Source: Pseudomonas fluorescens (GTDB lineage Bacteria > Pseudomonadota > Gammaproteobacteria > Pseudomonadales > Pseudomonadaceae). Taken from it: 64,000 nt of DNA. The notes under the pieces are model-generated. The model was not told the origin of the DNA. It was given only the letters and a program-made list of their open reading frames with translations, and did not search any database. The stretch is from assembly GCF_004683905.1 (NCBI RefSeq), contig NZ_CP038438.1, positions 3,410,001 through 3,474,000 of the forward strand. The letters run 5' to 3'. Positions 56,165-64,000 of the stretch are shown here, in pieces (position 1 is the first letter of the stretch; the number at the start of each line of letters is the position of its first letter). The position numbers and the translations under genes were made by a program.

Positions 56165-58546
56165 TCAAAAGCGCGTGCTCCCTTCAATCGGCACAGCCTT
56201 GATCGTCGCTCTCGGCCCCGTCCCCGGCACCACCGCCGGCACCCCCTGCGCCGCCGTCGGCAACTGCGGCGCCTGCATGTCCGGCATTGCCCAGCTGCGC
56301 TCCGGTTGCAGCCCGCCCTGGGCGCGGCGCATGAAGTCGTAGCGGTTGAGGGTGATGCTGCGCCCCGCTTCGCTGTCGCGGATGATGTACGGGCGCAGGA
56401 ACACCATCAGGTTGGTCTTGCTGATTGCCCGGCGTTCGTTGCGAAACAGCGCGCCGATCCCCGGCAACGTCCCCAGCCATGGCACCGCTTCGTTGCTCTG
56501 GCTGTAGCCGTCCTGCAGCAAGCCGCCGAGGACCATGATCTGGCCATCGTCGAGCAGGATGCTGGTGTCGATCGCGCGCTTGTTGGTGACGATCCCCGCT
56601 GACGTCGCGCTGGCCGAAGCGCGTTCGTCGATGCTGCTGACCTCCTGATAGATATCAAGCTTGACCGTGCCGCCCTCGGAAATCTGCGGCCGCACGTTGA
56701 GCTTCAACCCCACCTCTTCCCGGGTCACGGTCTGGAACGGGTTGTTGCTGGTGCCACCGCCGCCAGTCACGTAGCTACCGCTGACAAACGGAATGGTCTG
56801 GCCGACAAAAATGCTCGCCGCTTCGTTATCGAGGGTCAGCAGGTTCGGCGTCGACAGCACGTTGGTGCCGCCCTTGCTCTTCAGCGCCCGGGCCAAGACT
56901 TTCAGGTCGAGGATCTTGCCGATGCCGGGGATGTCGACAGTGCCGTTGACGTAGCCGAGGTTCAAACCCTGCGGCAGCACATCGAGACTGGTCTTGCCGT
57001 TGAGGTTGATCCCCGAACCACCAAGATTCGCCCCGCCAATCACACCTTTACCGCCGAGATTACCGGTCTGCCACTGCACACCGAATTCGCTGGCATCGTC
57101 CTCGCCGACCTCAACAATCAGGCTCTCGATCACCACTTGCGCGCGGCGCTGGTCGAGCAGATCAATGACCTCGCGCAGGTTGCGATACAACGGCTCCGGC
57201 GCGGAAATCAGCAAGGTGTTGGTGGTCGCATCAGCCTGAATCGTCACCCCGCCGGCGCTGAACGCAACGTTCTGCTCACTGGCCTGACTGCCGCCACTGC
57301 CAGTCGAACTGCTGCCCTGCGCGTAACTGCCGCCGGTACTGCCAGTGCTCGACGTGGTCGAAGTGTTGCCGCTGGTTTGCGTGCCGCTCTGCGCGCTCGA
57401 ACCGCCATTGTTGTTGCCATTGCTGCCCATGGCACTGAGCACCGAGCGCGCACTGTCGCTGGTGCCGCTGTCGCTCTCGCCAGTCAGCAGCCCCCGCAGG
57501 GCCTGCGCCAGTTTCGCCGCTTGCGCGTTACGCAGATAAACCACGTGCAGGTTGCTTGGATTGCTCTGCGCGTTGTCGAGTTTGTAGATCAGATTGCGCG
57601 CCAGCTCGGTGCGCTCGGGGCTGCCGGCACGGATGATGATGGTATTGGAGCGCGGGTCGCCGATCACCGCGATTTTCTGCGTCGGATCGTTGCCCGGCGC
57701 GTCGAGCAGATCCGCGACCATCGGCGCGATGTCGGCGGCGATGCCGTTCTGGATCTGCACCACGTCGGTGTCGATCGCACTCGGGGTGTCGATGGTCTGG
57801 ATCAACTGGGCGACGCGCGTGAGGTTCTCGGCGTAATCGGTGACGACGATGGTGTTGTTGCCGGGGTAGGCATTGATCGGATTGTTCGGCGACACGATCG
57901 GGCGCAACACCGGAATCAGGTTCACCGCGTTCTCGTATTGCAGGCGAAAGGTGCGCGTGAGCATGCCATTGCCGGCCGGTTTGTCCGGGCTGTAGATCGG
58001 CCCGCCGAGCAGTTTCGCGTCGGCCTCCGGCACCACCTGGGCGACGCCGCCGACATCGACCACGCTGAAACCCTGCATGCGCAACGCCGCGAGCAGCATG
58101 TCGTAGGCCTGGCGTGCCGGCACCTGACCTTCCGACACCAGCGTCAGGCTGCCCTTGACCCGAGGGTCGACCAGAAACTGCTGGCCGGTGGAACGCGACA
58201 ACGCGCGCACCACCGCTTGAATGTCGGCATCGACAAAATTCAGCGTCACCGGCTGATCGCCCAGCGGATTGCTCGGCAGTGTGCTGCCGCGCGGGGCGCC
58301 GCCACTGCGCGCGCGTTCGGTGATGTTGTGCATCTGCCGTGGTTGCGGCGCGGTTTGTGCCTGGGCGCGTTGCCGATCGAGCAGCGCATCACCGCTGCGT
58401 TGGGTGTTGGCCAGTGGCCGACCGAGTTCGCTGTCCACCAGCAACGGCGGCTGGTTCGGCGGCGTGGTGGTGTTGCTGCACGCGCTCAACGCCATCAGCA
58501 GCATCGGCAACGCCATGCGCGCCGGTTTGGATCCTGACCCTTTCAT
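56165..58546 (-). CDS. gspD: GspD secretin (HxcQ-like lipoprotein)
   Basis: This 793-residue outer-membrane secretin has N0-N3 domains (about 100-480) and the secretin core (about 500-740; VPWLGTLPGIGALFR). The N-terminus has the lipobox LMALSAC (Cys23), so it is probably lipidated and can reach the outer membrane without a pilotin, as known for HxcQ. A Ser/Gly/Thr-rich loop interrupts N3 (about 370-430). Its start overlaps the gspM stop as ATGA. Confidence 0.93.
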   Translation of the reverse strand: MKGSGSKPARMALPMLLMALSACSNTTTPPNQPPLLVDSELGRPLANTQRSGDALLDRQRAQAQTAPQPRQMHNITERARSGGAPRGSTLPSNPLGDQPVTLNFVDADIQAVVRALSRSTGQQFLVDPRVKGSLTLVSEGQVPARQAYDMLLAALRMQGFSVVDVGGVAQVVPEADAKLLGGPIYSPDKPAGNGMLTRTFRLQYENAVNLIPVLRPIVSPNNPINAYPGNNTIVVTDYAENLTRVAQLIQTIDTPSAIDTDVVQIQNGIAADIAPMVADLLDAPGNDPTQKIAVIGDPRSNTIIIRAGSPERTELARNLIYKLDNAQSNPSNLHVVYLRNAQAAKLAQALRGLLTGESDSGTSDSARSVLSAMGSNGNNNGGSSAQSGTQTSGNTSTTSSTGSTGGSYAQGSSSTGSGGSQASEQNVAFSAGGVTIQADATTNTLLISAPEPLYRNLREVIDLLDQRRAQVVIESLIVEVGEDDASEFGVQWQTGNLGGKGVIGGANLGGSGINLNGKTSLDVLPQGLNLGYVNGTVDIPGIGKILDLKVLARALKSKGGTNVLSTPNLLTLDNEAASIFVGQTIPFVSGSYVTGGGGTSNNPFQTVTREEVGLKLNVRPQISEGGTVKLDIYQEVSSIDERASASATSAGIVTNKRAIDTSILLDDGQIMVLGGLLQDGYSQSNEAVPWLGTLPGIGALFRNERRAISKTNLMVFLRPYIIRDSEAGRSITLNRYDFMRRAQGGLQPERSWAMPDMQAPQLPTAAQGVPAVVPGTGPRATIKAVPIEGSTRF

Positions 58547-59091
58547 GAAGCTTCCTTAGCGCCCAGCGCCTGATCCATGCGAACGGTGCCTGACAATGTG
58601 CCGGCAGTGACTTCGGTCGAAGCGTTGTCGGCGCGTTGCAGACGGGCCTCGACCACTTGCAGATAAAGCTGTGCCGGAGTGCTCAACAGCCAGTCGAGCA
58701 CTGCATCGGCCGGCGCCGCGTCGAACGTCAACTGCCACGCGCCGGCCTCCCCGGCCTGCAATTGGTAGTGTCCGGCCAAGCCGCTGGCCTGCAGCGTCTG
58801 CTCAAGCGACTGCGCCAGACTTTGCCCTTCGGGGCGCACGCTGACCTCGCGCAGCAGCACTTCAAGCGCTTCGGTCTGCGCGCGCAGCTTTGGCGTTTCG
58901 ACTTGCCAGTAAGTGATTTTTTTCAGCGGTGGCTGGATCAGCGCGCCCCACACCAACAGCGCCAGCAGCACCGCCGCCATGCCGCCGACCATACGTTTTT
59001 CGCGCAGGGCCAACGCTTGCCAGCGCACTTGAAGCTGCGTGCTGAAACGCTGCCAGCGAGCGCGGTACACCGCGAGCGATGCCTTATTCAT
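58543..59091 (-). CDS. gspM: GspM (HxcZ-like)
   Basis: This 182-residue protein has one membrane helix (about 40-58; VGGMAAVLLALLVWGALI) and a ferredoxin-like periplasmic domain. GspM couples GspL and the pseudopilus. The ATG at 59091 follows GGAGCAGAAG and overlaps the gspL stop by eight bases. Earlier in-frame starts lie inside gspL and lack a site. Confidence 0.85.
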   Translation of the reverse strand: MNKASLAVYRARWQRFSTQLQVRWQALALREKRMVGGMAAVLLALLVWGALIQPPLKKITYWQVETPKLRAQTEALEVLLREVSVRPEGQSLAQSLEQTLQASGLAGHYQLQAGEAGAWQLTFDAAPADAVLDWLLSTPAQLYLQVVEARLQRADNASTEVTAGTLSGTVRMDQALGAKEAS

Positions 59092-60268
59092 CTTCTGCTC
59101 CGCTGTCGTCAGTGCTTTCATCGGGAGTGGAGATTTCGTCGCTCGGGCGCAGCAGCCAGCCTTCATCGTCAGCCGTCGCACTGATCCCGACCTGGGCCAA
59201 TGCGGCTTGCCAGTCCTTGTCCTTATCATTGGCGCTGCGCCGGGCGTCGGCCAGCAGACTCAACTGCAAGGTGCCGTCGACAAACGTCAGGCGCTCGACC
59301 GTGCCGGCCATGAACGGCATGCCACTGCCGGCCTGCAACACCAGCCGATTGAACGGCTGCGCCGGATCCTCCGCCGCGCCCTTCTGCCGCGCCGCCAATT
59401 GCTGACGGGCCTGCTGCAGCGGATTGAGGATCACCGGCAACTCGGGAAAGGCCTGCTTCACCCTCTGCGCCATCTGCATCTTGAGCTGCTGACCCTGACT
59501 GGCTTCGCGGGCGGCATACAGGTTCAAGCCTATGACCCATACCGCCACCGCCAAGGCGCACAGCCCCAACGCCCGGCCCCAACCGCGATGCTCGCTGCGC
59601 TGCTGTTGCACCGCACTCTGCAGGCCCCAACCGGGCAATGGCCCGGTCCAGCGCTGCGCCTCGGCCATCGGCAATTGCGCTTCCGGCGGTGGCGTCGAAC
59701 CGATCCAGTGCAGCGGCGTGCCGCAGGTCAGCAGCCAATCGCCAATCTCCTCGTCGAACAGCGGCTGCACCCGCGCCACCTGCACGCTTTCGCGCAGCAA
59801 CAAATGGCCATCCTGCCGACAGGCCACCGTGCCCGGCAGCACCGGCAAGCTGTACGCCGCCGGGTACAAGCCACGTAGATTCAGACCGGCCTGCTTCAGC
59901 AATTGCCCCAGATGCTGCAAGCGCTGATGCGGCGCCCAGGCGATCTGCACCTGCCCCGCTTCATCCCGCGAACTATGTGCGATGTGCATGTCGTTGCTGT
60001 CGCCGAGCATCAAGGCCTGCGCCGCGCATTGCACCGCCGCTGCGGTCTTGTTGGCCGGCAATGGCGGCAGGTCGATGCTCGCCAGCAGGCTATCCGCCGG
60101 ATGCAGAAAAACGCTGAGCGGTGGCTGCTTCGGTAGCTGCCCCAGTTGGCTAAAGGTCTGGCGCTGCTCACGAATGACCTGCCCCTGACGGTCCAGCCAC
60201 GCGCAATCCATTTCACTGTCGAGACTCAACTGCGCCAGTGGCGGCAAACTCACACGCAACTGACTCAT
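59084..60268 (-). CDS. gspL: GspL (HxcY-like)
   Basis: This 394-residue protein has an actin-like cytoplasmic domain (about 1-225), one membrane helix (about 233-252; WGRALGLCALAVAVWVIGLN) and a periplasmic domain. GspL recruits GspE to the membrane. The C-terminus is unusually acidic (STPDESTDDSGAEDE). Its start overlaps the gspK stop as ATGA. Confidence 0.87.
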   Translation of the reverse strand: MSQLRVSLPPLAQLSLDSEMDCAWLDRQGQVIREQRQTFSQLGQLPKQPPLSVFLHPADSLLASIDLPPLPANKTAAAVQCAAQALMLGDSNDMHIAHSSRDEAGQVQIAWAPHQRLQHLGQLLKQAGLNLRGLYPAAYSLPVLPGTVACRQDGHLLLRESVQVARVQPLFDEEIGDWLLTCGTPLHWIGSTPPPEAQLPMAEAQRWTGPLPGWGLQSAVQQQRSEHRGWGRALGLCALAVAVWVIGLNLYAAREASQGQQLKMQMAQRVKQAFPELPVILNPLQQARQQLAARQKGAAEDPAQPFNRLVLQAGSGMPFMAGTVERLTFVDGTLQLSLLADARRSANDKDKDWQAALAQVGISATADDEGWLLRPSDEISTPDESTDDSGAEDE

Positions 60269-61221
60269 ACGCCCACCCGCGACCAGATCACTTGCGGCAA
60301 ACGATCCTCGCTGCGATGCAACAATGCGTCGAGACTGACCCGACGCTGATCACGCCGCGCCTCGCCGCGCAGACGAAACCAGTCGCTGGTGATGCCGACC
60401 TTGACGCTGGTCAGCTCCAGGTTCGGCATGCGCAAGCGGTTGACAAAATCGCCACGGTTGATGAACCAGCGCCCGGCATCGCGCTCATTGATCAGCGCCT
60501 GCGCGCGCTCCAGCGACAACCCCGGCACATACGCGGCCAACACCGGTGCAGTGGCGGTATTGCCATTGAGCCAAGTGGTCGCCGGAATCACCGTCAGGTA
60601 CGGCGCCAGTTTGCCGATGACCGCCTCATTCACGCCCTCGACGCTGCGCAGATCATCGACGCTGCGCAGCATCGGCAACTTCGGATTCTGCGGCTTGCGC
60701 GACGCATTCGGCGACGTGGCGCGGCCACTGTCAAAGCCGTTTTTGCTCGCGGTGTTTTCGGCAATCTGCGGGTTCAACAGATACGGATAAGAGCCGATCA
60801 CCCGCTGACTGATGCGCTGACTCAACCCGGTGCTGATGCCGATCAACTCGCACAGCCGCTGAAACGCCTGCACCTGCGCTTCATCGACACGCTCGTTGGC
60901 CACCAGATTGCGCAGGTTGAACTTGCCCTGCTCATCCTCCAGCCGCCCGTCGAAACCCTGCGCATTCAAGCGCTGCGCCCACGACTGATCGAGCCGGGTC
61001 AACGGATCACGCTGCCGCGCATCCCAGAGCAATTGCCGGCTGATCTCCAGCCCACCGTGCAACACCCAGCGCCCCTGCACCCGCTGCTGATCCGCCTCCA
61101 GCGCACGGGTCGAAACGCTCTGCCGGGTCAACATCCCCGCCGCAATCACCGCGACCACCGCCGCAATCAACAGCGCACTGATGATCGCCATCCCCTGCTG
61201 GTTCGATTGGCTATTCATCAC
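60265..61221 (-). CDS. gspK: GspK pseudopilin (HxcX-like)
   Basis: This 318-residue minor pseudopilin has a prepilin start (NQQG then MAIISALLIAAVVAVIAAG) without Glu at +5, which is the rule for GspK, and a large globular domain with SAM-like helices. It normally caps the pseudopilus with GspI and GspJ. It lies five bases after gspG. Confidence 0.9.
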   Translation of the reverse strand: MMNSQSNQQGMAIISALLIAAVVAVIAAGMLTRQSVSTRALEADQQRVQGRWVLHGGLEISRQLLWDARQRDPLTRLDQSWAQRLNAQGFDGRLEDEQGKFNLRNLVANERVDEAQVQAFQRLCELIGISTGLSQRISQRVIGSYPYLLNPQIAENTASKNGFDSGRATSPNASRKPQNPKLPMLRSVDDLRSVEGVNEAVIGKLAPYLTVIPATTWLNGNTATAPVLAAYVPGLSLERAQALINERDAGRWFINRGDFVNRLRMPNLELTSVKVGITSDWFRLRGEARRDQRRVSLDALLHRSEDRLPQVIWSRVGV

Positions 61222-61226
61222 CGGCC

Positions 61227-61685
61227 TTACAGCTGCCAGGAACCGATATCGGCATTCACGCCGTCGCCGTCAGGCTGACCGTCGGCACCAAGGGAAAAGA
61301 TATCGATCTCGCCGTTGGCGCCGGGGTTGAGGTACTGATAAGGCCGCCCCCACGGGTCATTCGGCAAACGCTCCAGGTACGAACGCCAGTTGCTGTTCTT
61401 CGCATCCGCCGGCCGCTCCACCAGCACTTTCAGCCCCTGCGTCATGCTCGGGTAAGTGCCGTGATCGAGGCGATACAACTTCAGCGCCTGCATCAAACCG
61501 CCAATATCCTGCTTGGCCGCCGTGGCCCGCGCCTGATCCGGCCGATCCAGCACCTTGGGCACCACCATCGCCGCCAGAATCCCGAGAATCACCACCACCA
61601 CCATGATCTCGATCAGGGTAAAACCCTGCTGCCCACCGGGCATCCGGCTCGGTCGTCCGGGCTGTTTGAACTGCGCGATATCCAT
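61227..61685 (-). CDS. gspG: GspG major pseudopilin (HxcT-like)
   Basis: This 152-residue protein has a 20-residue leader, the prepilin peptidase site QQG then FTLIEIMVVVVILGILAAMV with Glu+5, and a C-terminal calcium-type loop DPWGRPYQYLNPG, DGQPDGDGVNADIGSW. The leader is longer than the usual 6-10 residues, as reported for some Hxc pseudopilins. It is the first gene of the minus-strand gsp operon. Confidence 0.95.
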   Translation of the reverse strand: MDIAQFKQPGRPSRMPGGQQGFTLIEIMVVVVILGILAAMVVPKVLDRPDQARATAAKQDIGGLMQALKLYRLDHGTYPSMTQGLKVLVERPADAKNSNWRSYLERLPNDPWGRPYQYLNPGANGEIDIFSLGADGQPDGDGVNADIGSWQL

Positions 61686-61833
61686 CTCGACATTCCCTTG
61701 GCTTGATTCGATTCGACGCGCAGTGTTGCAAGAAGATATGTCAGGGATGTTGAAAATCCTCGGGAGTTTTCGTCGTCAAGCCGTCAAGGACGGGGGTTAG
61801 GGTCGAGGGCTGTATTCTGGTTCTGGGCCATTT

Positions 61834-62208
61834 ATGCGCGCGTGTTCCCGAGAAGCGGGTTTCACCCTGATTGAAGTGCTGGTGGCGCTGGCGATCATTG
61901 CCGTGGCCATGTCGGCGGCCGTGCGCGTGGCCGGGTTGATGACCCAAAGCAGCGGAGTTCTGCGTGATCGTTCGGTGGCGATGATTGCGGCGCAGAGCCG
62001 GATGGCCGAGCTGCAACTGGAAGGTCGATTGCCGACTGGCGTGAAAGCTGTTGATTGTGATCAGGGACGCCTGCTATTGCGCTGCGAACAAGCCATCGCC
62101 ACAGCCGAAAACGGCCGATTGCTCAAGGTCGGCATCCAGGTCTTCAACCGCAACCAGGACACCCCGCCCCTAGCCCGCCTGGAAACCCTGTTGAACCGCC
62201 CCCTGTAG
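61834..62208 (+). CDS. gspI: GspI minor pseudopilin (HxcV-like)
   Basis: This 124-residue protein has a short leader and GFTLIEVLVALAIIAVAMSAA, then a GspI-type globular part (SRMAELQLEGRLPTG). It is divergent from gspG across 148 bases with no motif I can name. GspH, GspJ and GspC genes are expected to accompany it but are not found here. The ribosome-binding site is weak. Confidence 0.85.
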   Translation: MRACSREAGFTLIEVLVALAIIAVAMSAAVRVAGLMTQSSGVLRDRSVAMIAAQSRMAELQLEGRLPTGVKAVDCDQGRLLLRCEQAIATAENGRLLKVGIQVFNRNQDTPPLARLETLLNRPL

Positions 62209-62304
62209 GAGCTGCCGAAGGCTGCGATCTTTTGACTTTGATCTTTTAAAACCAAAATCAAAAGATCGTCCGATCGCGGCCCGAGCCTCCGGCAGCTCCT
62301 ACAC
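62203..62304. repeat. Inverted GTAGGAGCTGCCGAAGGCTGCGATC repeat
   Basis: TGTAGGAGCTGCCGAAGGCT faces GGCCCGAGCCTCCGGCAGCT with an inner inverted pair GATCTTTTGA/TCAAAAGATC. It begins at the gspI stop codon and may form a terminator-like structure. Confidence 0.9.
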
Positions 62305-62360
62305 AAACATCTCAGGCAACAAAAACAACGCATGCCCCACACGATATCCGCAATCAGCCT

Positions 62361-62396
62361 GAAACCCTGTGGGAGCGAGCCTGCTCGCGAAGGCGC
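62361..62396. repeat. Single REP
   Basis: CCTGTGGGAGCGAGCCTGCT stands alone, without an inverted partner within 200 bases. Confidence 0.85.
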
Positions 62397-62441
62397 CAGA
62401 ATGAACACCCGATCAATAACCAAGTGTCCCCGACACCTACA

Positions 62442-62801
62442 TCACCCCGGCAACTGCAAATTATCCAAAGCCCGATTCACCGCCAACTCCCCGAGCATGA
62501 TCAACTGCGCAATCCCCGCCAGCGCATGACGCTGCGACACCGGCAACAAGCTGGCAATGTTCTGCGCGAGGGTTTTGGCCGAAGCGAGTGTTTCACTGGC
62601 ATCGACCAGCAGCTCCTCGGTTTTGTTGTCCGCCGTCACGGCATACATCCCACGGTGTTTACGTGGGGGCGGCGTGGAACCGGGCGGACAGAGGTAATGG
62701 TCGAGCGCGCGGTCGGCGGCTTCGTGGAGCTTTTTGGAATCGATAGATTCGTAGGGGGAAACCGAGGCGGTTTCGGGTGGGTTGGGTGTTGGTTTGATCA
62801 T
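62442..62801 (-). CDS. DUF6124 (DUF3077-like) protein
   Basis: This 119-residue soluble protein begins IKPTPNPPETASVSPYESID and contains SKKLHEAADRALDHYL, the pattern of a Pseudomonas-specific family often present in several copies per genome. Its function is unknown. A GGAG lies eight bases before the ATG. The start overlaps, as ATGA, the end of an upstream frame that reads through the leader. No partner gene is evident. Confidence 0.88.
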   Translation of the reverse strand: MIKPTPNPPETASVSPYESIDSKKLHEAADRALDHYLCPPGSTPPPRKHRGMYAVTADNKTEELLVDASETLASAKTLAQNIASLLPVSQRHALAGIAQLIMLGELAVNRALDNLQLPG

Positions 62802-63229
62802 GGTGAAGCTCCATTTTTATACCTGGTGGAACCACCAAAACCCGTCGCTAAACAAGTAAGGGTGGCAGCTGTACGCGGGTTAGCGAACCGAGAGGTATAA
62901 GACCCGGCAGACCCGAAGGTCTCCCACGCACAGCTACCATATCGTCGTCGCAAACGTCTGCGACAAACTGGAGCGTCGTTGCACTTATACCTAGTCGGGT
63001 CGCTAAACCCGGTCGCTGGGTTGCCAGCGACACGTAGACAATAAAGACCAGGTACAAAGCGCACAAGCCGGCGGATTCTGGCGTAGCTGTAGGCAAAGGC
63101 GCAAGGATATGTAGCCTGAGAGAGTGACTGGAGATGTCTTTTTAAACGCTGACGTTTATTGGGGCCTTGCTGCGCCGCTCCCCCTTTACTGGACCGGGTC
63201 CTTTCCCCCAGTACAAAAATGACGAGCAC
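62798..63229 (-). other. Repeat-rich hairpin leader of the DUF6124 gene; possible upstream frame
   Basis: This 425-base stretch contains several hairpins: TGGTG/CACCA (62824-62837), AGACC/GGTCT with loop CGAA (62909-62922), GTCGCA/TGCGAC (62947-62964) and GTCGCTGG/CCAGCGAC with loop GTTG (63012-63031). A TATACCT...TCGCTAAAC motif occurs directly at about 62817-62852 and 62983-63010 and inverted at 62875-62901. A 143-codon minus-strand frame crosses it, repeats ATGF-x3-TRYK twice and ends in ATGA overlap with DUF6124. I cannot tell whether it is translated or acts as RNA. Confidence 0.5.
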
Positions 63230-63946
63230 TCATAACCGAGCATAGGCAGCTTCGAAATCACGGAGTGCTTGGTCTACTTTGTATCGAAGCATCAGCGATG
63301 CGGAAAGCTTCACCATTGCTTCAAACAGGACATGCCCTGATTGAATCTGGCATTGACCAACACAATGTCCCGCGTACTCGCCAGGCTCATACGCGTAAAC
63401 AGTGTAAAAAACCCTGCCTGACTGCTCCCGACTCAATCCCGCGGTGAGATGTGTGACAGAGCTATCCGCCACTTGGGGCTCAGGTCGTGAAAACTCCAAG
63501 ACATCATCGAACGGAATGAACATCGCTGAAGCGGACATCACAAATAGACTCGCGATATCCAATGCCTCCTCAACGTTTTTGAGCTCAGGTGTGGCGTACT
63601 CGTGCTCAAGAAAATTTCGCATGTCGACCACTTTACGCAACAGACTGGGAGCCAATAACCCAAGCGCCCTTACTCGCTCGATCTTCTTCGGCACGTTCCA
63701 CCTAAGTGATTGATAGCCAAAAGAGATCAGCAATTGGTCAAGCTGCCCGACAATGGCGCGTTTCACATTAGTCGTTGCATTGACAAGAGCTGCCAATCCA
63801 CCCCGTTCAAAATCCTCTTCTGCCAAAGTCAAAAATTCAATTGGCGAAATTTTCAGATCCATCATTCCGAAATCACCGCCGCCCAACGCGACTCCACTTT
63901 TGCTCATATCAAATCGATGAGCGGCGCAAAACTCTTTGATATCCAT
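63230..63946 (-). CDS. Hypothetical protein with HEPN-like RNxxxH motif
   Basis: This 238-residue, mainly helical protein belongs to no family I recognise. Residues 110-115 read RNFLEH, which fits the R-N-x3-H catalytic motif of HEPN ribonuclease-type domains, on a helix between two hydrophobic helices (IVGQLDQLLISFGYQS, ALDIASLFVMSASAMF). AGGAG precedes the ATG by five bases. A nucleotidyltransferase or antitoxin partner is not seen, but the window ends 54 bases upstream. Confidence 0.6.
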   Translation of the reverse strand: MDIKEFCAAHRFDMSKSGVALGGGDFGMMDLKISPIEFLTLAEEDFERGGLAALVNATTNVKRAIVGQLDQLLISFGYQSLRWNVPKKIERVRALGLLAPSLLRKVVDMRNFLEHEYATPELKNVEEALDIASLFVMSASAMFIPFDDVLEFSRPEPQVADSSVTHLTAGLSREQSGRVFYTVYAYEPGEYAGHCVGQCQIQSGHVLFEAMVKLSASLMLRYKVDQALRDFEAAYARL

Positions 63947-64000
63947 CTCAACTCCTGGCTATTTGGCGGCTCAAAGGTAGATGTCGGGAATCAGGGTATC

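Noticed and set aside
62200..62441. Prophage or integrative-element boundary after gspI
   Set aside because: Only dispersed palindromes are present; no integrase, tRNA or direct attachment repeats are seen.

Overview
The window looks like chromosome from a Pseudomonas of the fluorescens/putida lineage. It is GC-rich, carries many REP palindromes of the GTGGGAGCGGGCTTGCTCGC and GTAGGAGTGAGCCTGCTCGC types, has the lexA2-imuA-imuB-dnaE2 mutagenesis cassette, a DUF6124-type gene, and an Hxc-like type II secretion locus beside a DING protein and a PdtA-like giant exoprotein, in the order I recall from P. aeruginosa. I found no rRNA, tRNA, insertion sequence, prophage or CRISPR array.

Layout. 188-5615 (+): a stressosome-type module (RsbR-, RsbS- and RsbT-like proteins and a kinase-phosphatase fusion) running directly into a histidine kinase and a hybrid kinase. 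5623-6505: a tandem array of about seven REP-pair units with a 133-134 bp period. 6540-12285 (-): a UvrA paralogue without the UvrB-binding insert, a PAS hybrid kinase, and a FadR-type GntR regulator. 12636-14381 (-): three outer-membrane lipoproteins (CsgG/HfaB-like, DUF4810, DUF799/GNA1162-like). 14648-20379 (-): dnaE2, imuB, imuA and lexA2 with a near-perfect palindromic operator over the lexA2 start. 20488-26056: a LysR regulator divergent from an exported amidohydrolase, a TorF-type outer-membrane protein, and an EptA-type phosphoethanolamine transferase. 26184-33694 (-): one co-directional set made of a HutC-type GntR regulator, an AprA-like flavoprotein, an AprB-like ferredoxin, an ABC importer of the sulfonate/nitrate/taurine type, a HEAT-repeat protein and a DUF971 protein. 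33918-38238: Gfo/Idh/MocA oxidoreductase, DyP peroxidase, and an AraC regulator divergent from a SphA-like outer-membrane protein. 38509-38959: a PaaA2/ParE-type toxin-antitoxin pair.

39024-62208 is the largest unit. On the minus strand the order is gspG, gspK, gspL, gspM, gspD, gspE, gspF, DING-type phosphate-binding protein, then a 4165-residue TpsA-like exoprotein. A single gspI runs divergently on the plus strand. As recalled, this matches hxcT-X-Y-Z-Q-R-S, lapA and pdtA of P. aeruginosa, where the locus serves phosphate starvation. Here gspC, gspH, gspJ and the TpsB transporter are not next to the cluster. 62442-63946 (-): a DUF6124 gene behind an unusual repeat-rich, hairpin-rich leader, and a protein with an RNxxxH HEPN-like motif.

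The least described systems are the AprAB-like plus importer cluster with its GTTATRAC operator candidates, the stressosome wired to two-component kinases, and the DUF6124 leader. All start sites were chosen by eye from ribosome-binding sites, overlaps and signal peptides. Orthology statements rest on recalled family knowledge, not on database searches.
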